Positions 42,902-51,330 of a DNA stretch of 64,000 nucleotides are shown piece by piece. Each line of letters opens with the position of its first letter. Within the stretch, counting starts at the first letter, position 1. The stretch spans positions 123,460-187,459 of the forward strand of contig NZ_PTJE01000006.1 of assembly GCF_002934445.1 (NCBI RefSeq), in the 5' to 3' direction. The translations under genes were made by a program, and so were the position numbers. The notes beneath the pieces were generated by a model. The model saw only the letters and a program-made list of their open reading frames with translations. It searched no databases and had not been told where the DNA came from. Source of the stretch: Nonlabens xylanidelens. Lineage in GTDB: Bacteria; Bacteroidota; Bacteroidia; Flavobacteriales; Flavobacteriaceae.

Positions 42902-44422
42902 ATGGCACTTTTAGGTCCTATTATTAAGACAGCATTAAATCTTCACGAGACGATTACCGCGACGTCAGACCATGTGGTTGCGCAACGCAAAGTATTGGAG
43001 CATTTATTAAAAACGGCAAAGAGAACTTCTTTCGGCTTGTATTATGACTTTAATAGTGTTTTAGAAGGAGATGATATGGAGCACGCTTTCGCGAAAGCGG
43101 TACCGTTTTACGACTATCACAAAATGGACGAGCAATGGTGGTCTCGCATGAAAGAAGGAAAGCCCGATATCGCATGGCCAGGCGTACCAAATTTTCTTGC
43201 TAGATCTAGTGGTACCACAGGTAAAAAATCTAAAACAATTCCAGTCACAGATGAGATGATTGCGGCGATAAAAGCTGCAGGAACCAGACAGGTAAGCGCA
43301 TTGACTAATTTCAATTTGCCCACAGATGTATTTGAGAGTGAAGCCCTAGCACTAGGTAGTTCTACAGATTTGAGTGAAGAAAATGGTTTTACGATAGGAG
43401 AAATTAGTGGAATATCTGCCAGTAATATTCCAGAGTTTTTAGACTCTTTTTACAGACCAGGAAAAGAAATATCTTCCATAGACGATTGGGATAAGCGCGT
43501 TCAAAGAATAGCAGAAGAAGCTAAAAATTGGGATATAGGTATGTTAAGCGGTATTCCATCATGGTTAGAAATGATGCTTAGAAAAGTAATGGATTATCAC
43601 AAGGTAGATTCTATTCATGAAATATGGCCTAATCTGTCGGTTTATACTTCTGGTGGTGTAGCATTTGAACCTTATCGCTCGAGTTTTGAGAAGTTGTTTT
43701 CAAAGCCTGTACAGATAGTAGATACCTATCTAGCTAGTGAAGGTTTTATAGCCTGTCAACAACGTCCAGAATCTAGTTCTATGCAGTTGATTACCGATGG
43801 TGGTATTTATTTTGAATTTGTGCCTTTTCAACCAGAATACGTAGAACAAGATGGTAGCATTTCTGATGATGCGCCAGTTCTAACAATGGCTGAGGTAGAA
43901 CCAGAGGTTGATTATGCTTTAATCATATCGACAGTATCTGGCGCATGGCGTTACTTGATAGGTGATACAATAAAATTTACAGACGTAGAAAGAGCCGAAA
44001 TTAAAATAACTGGTAGAACTAAGTTTTTCTTAAATGTAGTAGGTAGTCAGTTATCAGTTCTTAAAATGGAAACCGCGATTACAGAATTGCAAGAAAAATT
44101 TAATACCAGCATTAAAGAGTTTACCGTTTCTGCAAAGAAAATTGATGATGAATTTCAGCATGTATGGTATCTAGGTACAGAAACAGAAACTTCAGAAAAT
44201 GAACTTGCTGAGGCTCTTGATCAATCGCTACAAGAAGCTAATAAAAACTATAAAGTAGCCAGAACCAAGGCGCTAAAAGGTGTGCAAGTTCATAAAATAC
44301 AACCAGAAACGTTTGCACAATGGAACGATCACAATAAGAAAAAAGGTGGTCAGGTAAAAATGGAAAAAGTCATGGACGAAGTGAAGTTTAAAGCCTGGGA
44401 AGAGTTTGTAAGTAGTCTTTGA
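42902..44422 (+). CDS. GH3 auxin-responsive promoter family protein (acyl-adenylating)
   Basis: This is a 506-aa member of the ANL superfamily GH3 group, which in plants conjugates carboxylic acids to amino acids through an acyl-AMP. In flavobacteria the substrate is unknown. The ATP-binding P-loop-like FLARSSGTTGKKSKTIPVT (about residues 98-116) and the YTSGGVAFEPYRSSFE and IGDTIKFTDVE motifs are visible, with a C-terminal domain (about 390-506). The palindrome at 43084-43099 is in frame and encodes HAFAKA (about 61-66). Because it stands before the paa operon, adenylation of an aromatic or fatty acid is possible, but this is a guess. Confidence 0.87.
   Translation: MALLGPIIKTALNLHETITATSDHVVAQRKVLEHLLKTAKRTSFGLYYDFNSVLEGDDMEHAFAKAVPFYDYHKMDEQWWSRMKEGKPDIAWPGVPNFLARSSGTTGKKSKTIPVTDEMIAAIKAAGTRQVSALTNFNLPTDVFESEALALGSSTDLSEENGFTIGEISGISASNIPEFLDSFYRPGKEISSIDDWDKRVQRIAEEAKNWDIGMLSGIPSWLEMMLRKVMDYHKVDSIHEIWPNLSVYTSGGVAFEPYRSSFEKLFSKPVQIVDTYLASEGFIACQQRPESSSMQLITDGGIYFEFVPFQPEYVEQDGSISDDAPVLTMAEVEPEVDYALIISTVSGAWRYLIGDTIKFTDVERAEIKITGRTKFFLNVVGSQLSVLKMETAITELQEKFNTSIKEFTVSAKKIDDEFQHVWYLGTETETSENELAEALDQSLQEANKNYKVARTKALKGVQVHKIQPETFAQWNDHNKKKGGQVKMEKVMDEVKFKAWEEFVSSL
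43084..43099. repeat. Dispersed palindrome, copy 10
   Basis: Perfect CGCTTTCGCGAAAGCG inside the GH3-family gene, preceded by GCA, read as AFAKA. Confidence 0.9.
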
Positions 44423-44464
44423 GTATGTTAGCTTATATGAGGAAAAAACTCACCAACTCACCAA

Positions 44465-45055
44465 CTAATTAGGCGCTAGTTCATCTTGACTAGGCTTTTC
44501 TCCAGTTTCCCCATAGCGATTAATCAATTCTAAAATCTCTTCAGGAGATAGGTAGAATTTACGCATGTGCTTTTTATATTTCTCAGACAGACTCGTGTGA
44601 TTTAAAATAAATTCTTTAGTCTTTAAAATATATTCACCCATACCGTGGCGCACGGCATAGTCGTCTGCGGCACGTTCTACTTCTTGAATGTGTGCATGTG
44701 AGTATAAGTATTTTAATCCAAAGAAAATCATATCTACAGTAGATCGAGAACGATAATCCATGACATGGCCTAGTTCATGACCCAACCATCCTGTAAGGAC
44801 ATCGCTTGGTATTTCATTTATAGTAAAGATTTCATTTTCTACTTTAAATTCTTTGCTTATTAAAATGATATAACCGCGATTTTCTTTACTTCTAAAAATA
44901 CTTTTATAAGTAGGTTGTGCTTGCATGAAATTCTTGCGCACCATATCATTGAACTTAAATTCTATTTCAGTATCCTTTAAGGCAGGATAAAAAGACATCG
45001 CTTTTTCGGCTTCTTTTAAAATGGAATCTGGAGCTGTAATATTAGGGTATTGCAT
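44465..45055 (-). CDS. Small M48-like zinc metallopeptidase
   Basis: This is a 196-aa protein with a gluzincin HExxH site in LTGWLGHELGHVMDYRSR (about residues 88-105) and a third-ligand candidate Glu in EVERAADDYAVRHGM (about 127-141), the order seen in M48-type peptidases. There is no signal peptide and no transmembrane region apart from a weakly hydrophobic stretch. The frame is open to a TTG at 45064, but the ATG at 45055 is taken as start. It is convergent with the GH3 gene and divergent from paaE. The substrate is unknown. Confidence 0.75.
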   Translation of the reverse strand: MQYPNITAPDSILKEAEKAMSFYPALKDTEIEFKFNDMVRKNFMQAQPTYKSIFRSKENRGYIILISKEFKVENEIFTINEIPSDVLTGWLGHELGHVMDYRSRSTVDMIFFGLKYLYSHAHIQEVERAADDYAVRHGMGEYILKTKEFILNHTSLSEKYKKHMRKFYLSPEEILELINRYGETGEKPSQDELAPN

Positions 45056-45173
45056 ATATAGCAATATACGAGAGGTAATGATTTGATGTCGTGAAAATAG
45101 CGTTAAAGGTTAATTAACGATACCATAAAATGCATCCTTAAAAAAGGCGCTTGTTTTCCAAACTAACAAGTGT

Positions 45174-45181
45174 TAGTTTTG
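45174..45181 (+). promoter_or_regulatory. -7 box TAGTTTTG of the paa operon
   Basis: Exact TANNTTTG match 24 nt before the GTG at 45206. It lies inside the long open frame from 45170, which favours the downstream start. It is a candidate main promoter for paaE and the genes behind it. Confidence 0.5.
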
Positions 45182-45205
45182 TGTAAACTTAACGACCTAA
45201 TATCT

Positions 45206-46282
45206 GTGAGCAACTTTCATAACATAACATTATCTCAAGTCTATAAAGAGACAGACGATACTACGGTAATCGCCTTTGACGTTCCACAAGAACTTAAAGA
45301 AGAATTTAACTATCGTCCAGGTCAGTTTTTGACCTTACGCGCTATGATAAATGGTGAAGATGTGCGACGCAGTTATTCTTTGTGTAGCAGTCCGCTGGAT
45401 AATGAGTGGAAAGTTGCGGTTAAAGAAATCTTTGAAGGTAAATTTTCAACTTATGTAAATCGTGAGTTAAAGACTGGTGATGTGTTACAGGTATCAGCAC
45501 CTAGTGGTGATTTTGGAATCGAAGTATCAGAAGAGAATGATGCCAAAAACTATATCGCATTTGCCGCAGGTAGTGGAATTACACCTATGTTGAGTATCAT
45601 TAAGACACATCTTGCTAGCGAGCCTAATGCAAAATTCAAGTTATTCTACCTCAATAGAACCGTAAAATCGATTATATTTAAAGAAGAGATAGAAGCACTT
45701 AAAAACAAGTATTTAAGTCGTTTTGAAGTCTTTTATTTCTTAAGTCGTGAGCACAGAGATATTCCATTGTTTAATGGACGTTTTGACCAAGAAAAATTAC
45801 AAACGCTTACTAAAACTTTAATAAATGCACCGCATACAGACCATGCTTTTATCTGTGGTCCAGAAGAGATGATTTTCTTAATAAGAGATGAATTAGTCGC
45901 TGCAGGAATGAAGAAAGAAAATGTTCATTTTGAACTCTTTGTAAGCGGATTAAGCGATGCAGATAAAGCTCGTGCCGCTGCTGCACTAGAGAAAAAGGTC
46001 GATGGTGTAGATGTGACCATTATAGATGGTAGTAAAGAATTTCATTTTGTACTAGGTGATGATTATGATAACGTCCTAGATGGTGCCATAGGAGCTGGAG
46101 CAGATTTGCCATATGCCTGTAAAGGTGGTGTGTGCAGTACATGTAAATGTAAAGTGGTAGAAGGAAGTGTGGCCATGAAAGTGAACTATGCGCTGACTGA
46201 CGAAGAAGTTGAGAAAGGATTTGTGCTTAGTTGTGTAAGTGTTCCAACGAGTAAGAAACTTGTTGTAGACTACGATGTCTAG
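45206..46282 (+). CDS. paaE: Phenylacetyl-CoA epoxidase reductase subunit
   Basis: PaaE passes electrons from NADPH to the di-iron PaaA for epoxidation of phenylacetyl-CoA. It has a ferredoxin-reductase module: FNYRPGQFLTLRA, RRSYSLCSSP (flavin site) and AFAAGSGITPMLSIIK (NAD(P) site), with CGPEEMI near residue 225. A C-terminal plant-type 2Fe-2S domain follows with CKGGVCSTCKCKV and a fourth Cys near the end. The frame is open from 45170, but the GTG at 45206 (SNFHNITLSQ) gives 358 aa, the usual length, and follows a promoter box. It begins the paa operon. Confidence 0.93.
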   Translation: MSNFHNITLSQVYKETDDTTVIAFDVPQELKEEFNYRPGQFLTLRAMINGEDVRRSYSLCSSPLDNEWKVAVKEIFEGKFSTYVNRELKTGDVLQVSAPSGDFGIEVSEENDAKNYIAFAAGSGITPMLSIIKTHLASEPNAKFKLFYLNRTVKSIIFKEEIEALKNKYLSRFEVFYFLSREHRDIPLFNGRFDQEKLQTLTKTLINAPHTDHAFICGPEEMIFLIRDELVAAGMKKENVHFELFVSGLSDADKARAAAALEKKVDGVDVTIIDGSKEFHFVLGDDYDNVLDGAIGAGADLPYACKGGVCSTCKCKVVEGSVAMKVNYALTDEEVEKGFVLSCVSVPTSKKLVVDYDV

Positions 46283-46308
46283 AGTATAAAAAAAGTATGT
46301 TGTTATAT

Positions 46309-46324
46309 CGCTTTCGCGAAAGCG
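46309..46324. repeat. Dispersed palindrome, copy 11 (intergenic)
   Basis: Perfect CGCTTTCGCGAAAGCG in the paaE-paaA gap, followed by GAAC. Confidence 0.9.
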
Positions 46325-46356
46325 GAACCGCAACAAGTATATAGAAAGAAAAGTAA

Positions 46357-46432
46357 GTTCGCATCGCATGCGAACATCACAAATGCATGCGATGCGTCCA
46401 CAACGAAGTATCATAGACGCAGTCGATGCGTC
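46357..46432. repeat. Cluster of small GCATCG-type hairpins between paaE and paaA
   Basis: GTTCGCAT-CGC-ATGCGAAC (46357-46375) and GACGCA-GTCGA-TGCGTC (46416-46432) are clear hairpins. Between them lies the related GCATGCGATGCGTCC (46386-46398 region). They share the words CGCAT and ATGCG with two further hairpins after paaA (47425-47470), and look like copies of one small repeat family. Confidence 0.75.
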
Positions 46433-46446
46433 AAAAACATAATACC

Positions 46447-47409
46447 ATGAGTGAAGCAGAAATCAAAAATTTAGAAGTGCAATTTGATGCTAAAATTGCG
46501 AGAGACGAAAAGATTGAGCCTAAGGACTGGATGCCTGAGAAGTATCGCAAGACGCACATCAGACAAATATCCCAGCATGCTCATTCTGAAATAGTAGGGA
46601 TGTTACCAGAAGGGAACTGGATTACTCGTGCGCCGTCATTGCGACGCAAAGTAGCGCTACTGGCAAAGGTGCAGGATGAGGCTGGACATGGACTCTATTT
46701 ATACAGCGCTTGTGAAACTTTAGGTATCACTCGTGAGCAACTTTATGAAGATTTACATTCTGGTAAAGCAAAATATTCTTCGATTTTCAACTACCCTACT
46801 ATGACTTGGGCAGACATGGGAGCGATAGGCTGGCTAGTGGATGGTGCTGCGATTATCAATCAGGTACCGTTGTGTAGTACTTCTTTCGGTCCATATGCAC
46901 GTGCGATGGTGCGTGTTTGTAAAGAAGAAAGTTTTCACCAGCGCCAAGGATATGAAATTATGTTATCCCTATGTAACGGTAGTGAAGAGCAAAAAGAAAT
47001 GGCACAAGATGCATTGAATCGCTGGTGGTGGCCGTCATTAATGATGTTAGGTCCTACAGATGCGGCAAGTACGCATACAGAGCAATCCATGAAATGGAAG
47101 TTGAAGCGTAAGACCAACGATGAGTTACGTCAGCAATTTATAGATCAAACAGTACCACAAGCAGAACTTTTAGGACTTACTATTCCGGATCCAGATTTAA
47201 AATGGAATGATGAAAAGGGAAGTTATGATTTTGGCGAAATTGATTGGGACGAATTCTGGCAAGTAGTAAAAGGCCACGGACCGATGAATAAAAAACGTCT
47301 AGATGATAGACGTAACGCTTGGAACAATGGCGCTTGGGTACGTGAAGCAGCTACTGCTTATGCAGCAAAACAGAAACTTAAAAAAGAAGAGACTGCGCAA
47401 GCGGTATAG
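46447..47409 (+). CDS. paaA: 1,2-phenylacetyl-CoA epoxidase subunit A (catalytic)
   Basis: PaaA is the catalytic di-iron subunit of the PaaABCE epoxidase that opens aerobic phenylacetate breakdown. The 320-aa helical protein has the ferritin-like ligands in [20 protein letters not shown] (ExxH) and [17 protein letters not shown] (ExxxH), and [15 protein letters not shown], which is typical of PaaA. An in-frame ATG lies upstream at 46426, but the Met at 46447 gives the normal N-terminus ([14 protein letters not shown]). It is separated from paaE by 164 bp of small hairpins and one palindrome, an unusually long gap for this operon. Confidence 0.95.
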   Translation: MSEAEIKNLEVQFDAKIARDEKIEPKDWMPEKYRKTHIRQISQHAHSEIVGMLPEGNWITRAPSLRRKVALLAKVQDEAGHGLYLYSACETLGITREQLYEDLHSGKAKYSSIFNYPTMTWADMGAIGWLVDGAAIINQVPLCSTSFGPYARAMVRVCKEESFHQRQGYEIMLSLCNGSEEQKEMAQDALNRWWWPSLMMLGPTDAASTHTEQSMKWKLKRKTNDELRQQFIDQTVPQAELLGLTIPDPDLKWNDEKGSYDFGEIDWDEFWQVVKGHGPMNKKRLDDRRNAWNNGAWVREAATAYAAKQKLKKEETAQAV

Positions 47410-47424
47410 CTCGCTCGCTAGCAA

Positions 47425-47470
47425 GGGCGCATCGTATGCGTCCATTTTGAGTGTAGCGCATGCAATGCGC
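47425..47470. repeat. Pair of small GCATCG-type hairpins between paaA and paaB
   Basis: GGGCGCAT-CGT-ATGCGTCC (47425-47443, one G-T pair) and GCGCAT-GCA-ATGCGC (47456-47470). Same hairpin family as at 46357-46432. Confidence 0.75.
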
Positions 47471-47491
47471 ACGAACTAAAAATGAAAATAT

Positions 47492-47776
47492 ATGAGTCAA
47501 GAAATTCCACTTTGGGAAGTTTTTATAAGATCTAAAAACGGATTAGAACACAGGCACTGCGGTAGCTTACATGCCGAAGATGCTGAAATGGCAATGAATA
47601 ACGCTCGCGACGTTTATACACGCAGGAATGAAGGTGTGAGCATATGGGTAGTAGAATCTAAAAATATAACAGCCAGTAGTCCAGAAGCAAGTGGCGAGTT
47701 ATTTGAGCCGGCAACAGATAAAGTTTACAGACATCCTACTTTTTATGAGTTACCTGAAGAATTAAAACACATGTAA
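47492..47776 (+). CDS. paaB: 1,2-phenylacetyl-CoA epoxidase subunit B
   Basis: PaaB is the small structural subunit that bridges PaaAC heterodimers. The 94-aa product begins with the conserved PLWEVFIRSKNGLEHRHCGS and has LHAEDAEMAMNNARDVYTRRNEGVSIWVV, matching the family over its whole length; the normal size is about 95 aa. No catalytic residues are expected. It lies between paaA and a four-helix-bundle gene that separates it from paaC. Confidence 0.94.
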   Translation: MSQEIPLWEVFIRSKNGLEHRHCGSLHAEDAEMAMNNARDVYTRRNEGVSIWVVESKNITASSPEASGELFEPATDKVYRHPTFYELPEELKHM

Positions 47777-47794
47777 TTCTTTAAGCATAAACTT

Positions 47795-47817
47795 AAGTTT
47801 AAGATCAAGTTTAAAAT
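47795..47817. repeat. Left arm of an inverted repeat flanking four-helix-bundle gene 1
   Basis: 23 nt, containing AAGTTTAAG twice in near-copy, complementary to 48198-48220 at 20 of 23 positions. It ends directly at the ATG of the small gene. Confidence 0.7.
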
Positions 47818-48171
47818 ATGGATGGAAAGAAATATGATTTAGAGGATAGATTAATCAAGTTTGCTGTAGATATGGTGAAAGTTTCACGTAAAGCGGACTG
47901 GACCGATTATGCTTCTCGTTATTATCAGCAACAAATTATTCGTTCTTCAGGATCTGTAGCATTAAACTTTGGTGAATTCTTAGGCGCAAGTAGTCAAAAA
48001 GACAAATTAAATAAGCTCAACATTGCTCATAAAGAGATAAAAGAATGTCGAAACAATCTTTTAATACAGATAGGAGCCGAATTAAATGATGAAACAGAGC
48101 TAGAGAAATTATCACAAGAGTCATTAGAATTAATTAAAATTTTACGAGCAATAATCAAATCTAAGTCATAG
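47818..48171 (+). CDS. Four-helix-bundle protein (23S rRNA intervening-sequence family)
   Basis: This is a 117-aa all-helical protein of the four-helix-bundle / S23 family first known from intervening sequences in 23S rRNA. The family pattern LEDRLIKFAVDMVKV, then QQIIRSSGSVALNFGEFLGA, then KLNIAHKEIKECRNNLL is clear. It has no role in phenylacetate degradation and sits between paaB and paaC, with inverted-repeat arms on both sides (47795-47817 and 48198-48220). The gene at 54240-54599 in the same operon is a paralogue in an equivalent setting. Proposed: a small mobile IVS-like unit. The molecular function of the family is poorly known. Confidence 0.85.
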   Translation: MDGKKYDLEDRLIKFAVDMVKVSRKADWTDYASRYYQQQIIRSSGSVALNFGEFLGASSQKDKLNKLNIAHKEIKECRNNLLIQIGAELNDETELEKLSQESLELIKILRAIIKSKS

Positions 48172-48197
48172 AGTTAAATGAGGCTGAGTTAGGCTTT

Positions 48198-48220
48198 ATC
48201 TTAAACTTCAACTTAAACTT
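48198..48220. repeat. Right arm of an inverted repeat flanking four-helix-bundle gene 1
   Basis: Complement of 47795-47817 with 3 mismatches in 23. It ends 4 bp before the paaC ATG. Confidence 0.7.
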
Positions 48221-48224
48221 TTAT

Positions 48225-49025
48225 ATGAAACCAATAAAAGAATTAAACCCACAATTCCTTGAATCAACAGAAAATAAGAAACACCTGATCGACTATCTTT
48301 TAGGTGTGGCAGATAACTATTTGATTCTTGGTCAGCGTCTAGGAGAGCTTTGTGGTCACGGTCCTAATCTAGAGCCAGATATCGCATTGACTAATATCTC
48401 ACTAGATATGTTAGGGCAGGTGCGTAGTTTTTACCAGTATATAGCGCAATTAAGAGGTGATAAGTCTACTGAAGATGATATCGCATTTTTAAGAAAAGAA
48501 CGTGAGTATAAGAATGTATTACTGGTAGAGCAGCCTAATACAGATTTTGGATACGTGATCGTACGTCAGTTTTTCTTTGATGTATATAACAGAATGTTCT
48601 TAGGCGCATTACAGCAAAGTGCAGACGAGACTTTAAGAGCTCTTGCTTTTAAAGGTATCAAAGAAGCGAGCTATCATGAGCGTTTTTCTGGTGACTGGTT
48701 AAAACGTCTAGGCGATGGAACTGAAGAAAGTAAAACACGTGTACAACAAGCGGTAAATGATCTTTGGATTTATACTGATGAGTTGTTTCACACTACCAAT
48801 GCAGATGATGCTATGATTGCTGCAGGTGTAGCCCCAGATATGTTGCAGTTAAAAGAATACTACTATGAAAAAGTAGGCGAGTTACTTTCTACAGCAACAC
48901 TAGAAATTCCAGAAGTAGAATACTTTCAAAAAGGTGGAAAAGAAGGATTACATAGTGAACATATGGGCTATATTCTTACTGAAATGCAGTATATGCAGCG
49001 TGCTTATCCTGATAGTAAGTGGTAA
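48225..49025 (+). CDS. paaC: 1,2-phenylacetyl-CoA epoxidase subunit C
   Basis: PaaC is the non-catalytic ferritin-like partner of PaaA. The 266-aa product is of normal length and has LADNYLILGQRLGELCGHGP-type N-terminal helices, IALTNISLDMLGQVRSFYQY, FFFDVYNRMFLGAL, KEASYHERFSGDWLKRLGDG and the C-terminal HSEHMGYILTEMQYMQRAYP. It is separated from paaB by the four-helix-bundle unit and is followed by paaD after 24 bp. Confidence 0.95.
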   Translation: MKPIKELNPQFLESTENKKHLIDYLLGVADNYLILGQRLGELCGHGPNLEPDIALTNISLDMLGQVRSFYQYIAQLRGDKSTEDDIAFLRKEREYKNVLLVEQPNTDFGYVIVRQFFFDVYNRMFLGALQQSADETLRALAFKGIKEASYHERFSGDWLKRLGDGTEESKTRVQQAVNDLWIYTDELFHTTNADDAMIAAGVAPDMLQLKEYYYEKVGELLSTATLEIPEVEYFQKGGKEGLHSEHMGYILTEMQYMQRAYPDSKW

Positions 49026-49049
49026 TTTAATCGATTTTCGATATTCAAT

Positions 49050-49547
49050 ATGATCCAAAACTATAACATATCTCAAGAATTATTAGATGTTTTAGAATCT
49101 GTGAAAGATCCTGAAATACCTGTATTAAACGTGGTAGACCTTGGGGTAATCCGAGAAGTTATAGTTGAAGGAAAAGAGATTACTATAAAATTGACACCTA
49201 CCTATAGTGGCTGTCCAGCGATGGATGTTATAGGCGATGATCTAGAACGAGCATTTGCAGTTCGCGGTTACATAACACATATACAATTAATTATGAGTCC
49301 GCCGTGGACTACAGACTGGATTACCGAGCGTGGTCGTAAAGCGCTAGAAGAATACGGTATCGCCGCTCCACTAGAAGAAACCGCCGATAAAGATGTACTT
49401 CTCAATGAGAAGAAATTAGTGAAATGTACCAATTGCGGCTCAAAAAACACAAAGTTAGTCAGTCAGTTTGGTTCTACCGCTTGCAAGGCTATGTTTCAGT
49501 GTGAGGATTGTTTAGAGCCGTTTGATTATTTTAAGTGTTTGAAGTAG
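49050..49547 (+). CDS. paaD: Phenylacetate-CoA oxygenase assembly protein PaaD (PaaJ)
   Basis: PaaD is needed for activity of the epoxidase and is thought to help assemble its metal centre. The 165-aa product has an N-terminal DUF59/MIP18-like domain (ESVKDPEIPVLNVVDLGVIREV, TPTYSGCPAMDVI) and a C-terminal zinc ribbon (VKCTNCGSKNTKLVS, FQCEDCLEPFDYFKC). The last 52 codons (49392-49547) are duplicated downstream at 51329-51484. Foreign genes begin directly behind it, so it now ends the first block of the operon. Confidence 0.92.
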   Translation: MIQNYNISQELLDVLESVKDPEIPVLNVVDLGVIREVIVEGKEITIKLTPTYSGCPAMDVIGDDLERAFAVRGYITHIQLIMSPPWTTDWITERGRKALEEYGIAAPLEETADKDVLLNEKKLVKCTNCGSKNTKLVSQFGSTACKAMFQCEDCLEPFDYFKCLK

Positions 49548-49720
49548 TACTCACTATTTGAATAAAGGGTTAGATATCCACATCTCTTTTAAGATTTTTA
49601 TTTTAAGTCTGGTAATAACCAGCAAACTTCACAATGAATTAAATCAATATAATACTGTCTGTAGAAAAATATTAATCTAAATGTTAATAAATAGAGCTTT
49701 AACATGTAAAAGAGGAGGTT

Positions 49721-49728
49721 TAAATTTG
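49721..49728 (+). promoter_or_regulatory. -7 box TAAATTTG of the symporter gene
   Basis: Exact TANNTTTG match 55 nt before the ATG at 49784, suggesting that the inserted gene has its own promoter. The rest of the 236-bp gap after paaD shows no other feature. Confidence 0.4.
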
Positions 49729-49783
49729 TCAGCTTAATTTGAATAACATTTTTCAATATATACATTCAACCTAATAAAAATAG

Positions 49784-51163
49784 ATGGAAGATAATACACT
49801 GTTGTACCAATGGGGTTTGGTTATTATATCTAGTTTAATTTTAATATTTATATCTCCTTTAGCAAAGTCATTTACTGATTTTTATAAAGGAAGTAGAAAA
49901 GAACAAAAGCCTAATTTTTATCTATTAACAAGTAGTTTAGTAATTAGTTGGTTATTTGCTAAGTCTATTACAAATTCAGCTAATTTAGGTCTGGATTTTG
50001 GGATAGTAGGAGGTGTTGCTTATGCATGTTATTACATGTCATTTATCACAGCCGGTATTGTTATTTACCAATTACGTAAAAAAGGAGGTTTTTTATCCAT
50101 TCATCATTTTTTGAAATCTAAATTTGGTCGTGGAGCAATTATTCTATTTTCCGTTTTAATATGTTTTAGATTATTCAATGAAATATGGTCTAACACTATA
50201 GTTATAGGTAGTTATTTTGGAGAACCTGGTTCAATGGGTTATTTATGGTCCATAATTATATTTACTTTAATGACTCTGTGGTACAGTTTGAAAGGAGGGA
50301 TGAGTAGTTCTATCATGACTGATGTTATTCAATTTATCTTTTTTGCAGTTCTGTTGGTAGTTATACTTAGTGTGATTTTACCTAAAACAGATGGAGGTGT
50401 TGAAGCTATTTTAACTTCTGGAGAATGGGGTTGGTCTACTGGTGTCAACTTGATTTTTGTAGGATTGGTTCAATGTATTAGTTACCCTTTTCATGATCCT
50501 GTTATGACAGATAGAGGTTTTATTTCTGATATTAAAACAACGCTTAAGTCATTTCTTTGGGCAGGAGTTATAGGAGCTATTTCTATTATTCTATTTTCAT
50601 TTGTAGGTATATATGGAGCACAAGAAGGAGTTTCTGGACAAGCTCCTGTAGAAGTTTCAAAATTATTAGGAGTTTCCATGACTCTACTAGTGAATTTTAT
50701 TATGATCACTTCAGCAGCAAGTACATTAGATAGTAGTTTTTCAAGTTTTTCTAAGTTAACTATTCTAGATCTTAAAGTAGTTAAAAAGCCAACTATTAAA
50801 AGTGGTCGCTTAATGATGGTTTTATTAACTATTTGTGGGACTATACCTGTGTTTTTAAATCCTACTGTTTTAAGTGCAACTACTGTCAGTGGTACAATGG
50901 TTATAGGATTAGCCCCTATATTTATGCTTTGGAAAATGAAAGCTCCCAAAATCTCTTTCTATGCCTCAATTATTATGGGGATAACTTGGGGATTTGTCCT
51001 AGTATTTGGGTGGTTCCCTGAAGAGTTATATTTCACGAGTGGAAAACATGCAGAATTGTTAACCGTAAATGTTCTGGGTACTTTATCTTGTTTCATTGTA
51101 TTTGTAACACCAGCTTTGTTGACTAAAAATAAGGCATTCATGCCTCAACTTGAAGGAATATAA
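49784..51163 (+). CDS. Sodium:solute symporter family (SSS) protein
   Basis: This is a 459-aa membrane transporter with about 12 hydrophobic helices and the SSS pattern: an N-terminal FYLLTSSLVISWLFAKSITN region, GGVAYACYYMSFITAGIVI, LYGRxx-like FHDPVMTDRGFISD, and ITSAASTLDSSFSSFSKL in the late helix that contributes to the sodium site. It is not a paa enzyme. It might import a substrate used by the pathway, but it sits in a visibly inserted segment between paaD and a 79-bp repeat, so the link may be accidental. The substrate cannot be predicted. Confidence 0.8.
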   Translation: MEDNTLLYQWGLVIISSLILIFISPLAKSFTDFYKGSRKEQKPNFYLLTSSLVISWLFAKSITNSANLGLDFGIVGGVAYACYYMSFITAGIVIYQLRKKGGFLSIHHFLKSKFGRGAIILFSVLICFRLFNEIWSNTIVIGSYFGEPGSMGYLWSIIIFTLMTLWYSLKGGMSSSIMTDVIQFIFFAVLLVVILSVILPKTDGGVEAILTSGEWGWSTGVNLIFVGLVQCISYPFHDPVMTDRGFISDIKTTLKSFLWAGVIGAISIILFSFVGIYGAQEGVSGQAPVEVSKLLGVSMTLLVNFIMITSAASTLDSSFSSFSKLTILDLKVVKKPTIKSGRLMMVLLTICGTIPVFLNPTVLSATTVSGTMVIGLAPIFMLWKMKAPKISFYASIIMGITWGFVLVFGWFPEELYFTSGKHAELLTVNVLGTLSCFIVFVTPALLTKNKAFMPQLEGI

Positions 51164-51251
51164 AATGGATTTTATATGACATTATCATTATTTAGGTGAT
51201 TAAATCTACATAAGGTAAACTCATCTTTGATTGTTTTCTATTAGTTAGATT

Positions 51252-51330
51252 GCTTTAGCGAAAGCAGAACTTCTACTAAATTTACAGATAAGTCTATAAT
51301 CTGTAAATATCAATCTGAGCTTGTCTAAGA
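51252..51330. repeat. 79-bp repeat R, copy 1
   Basis: Direct repeat of 53273-53351, with 5 differences in 79 nt. From left to right it contains a decayed palindrome (GCTTTAGCGAAAGC), a hairpin TTTACAGAT / ATCTGTAAA, and CTGAGCTTGTCTAAGA, which resembles a common intergenic REP-like word. The two hairpins of the two copies differ by compensatory changes. It abuts the paaD remnant. Confidence 0.9.

Noticed and set aside
46076..46414. Minus-strand open frame of 112 codons over the end of paaE and the hairpin cluster
   Set aside because: It mirrors a well-supported gene and consists largely of repeat sequence; no domain or start signal.
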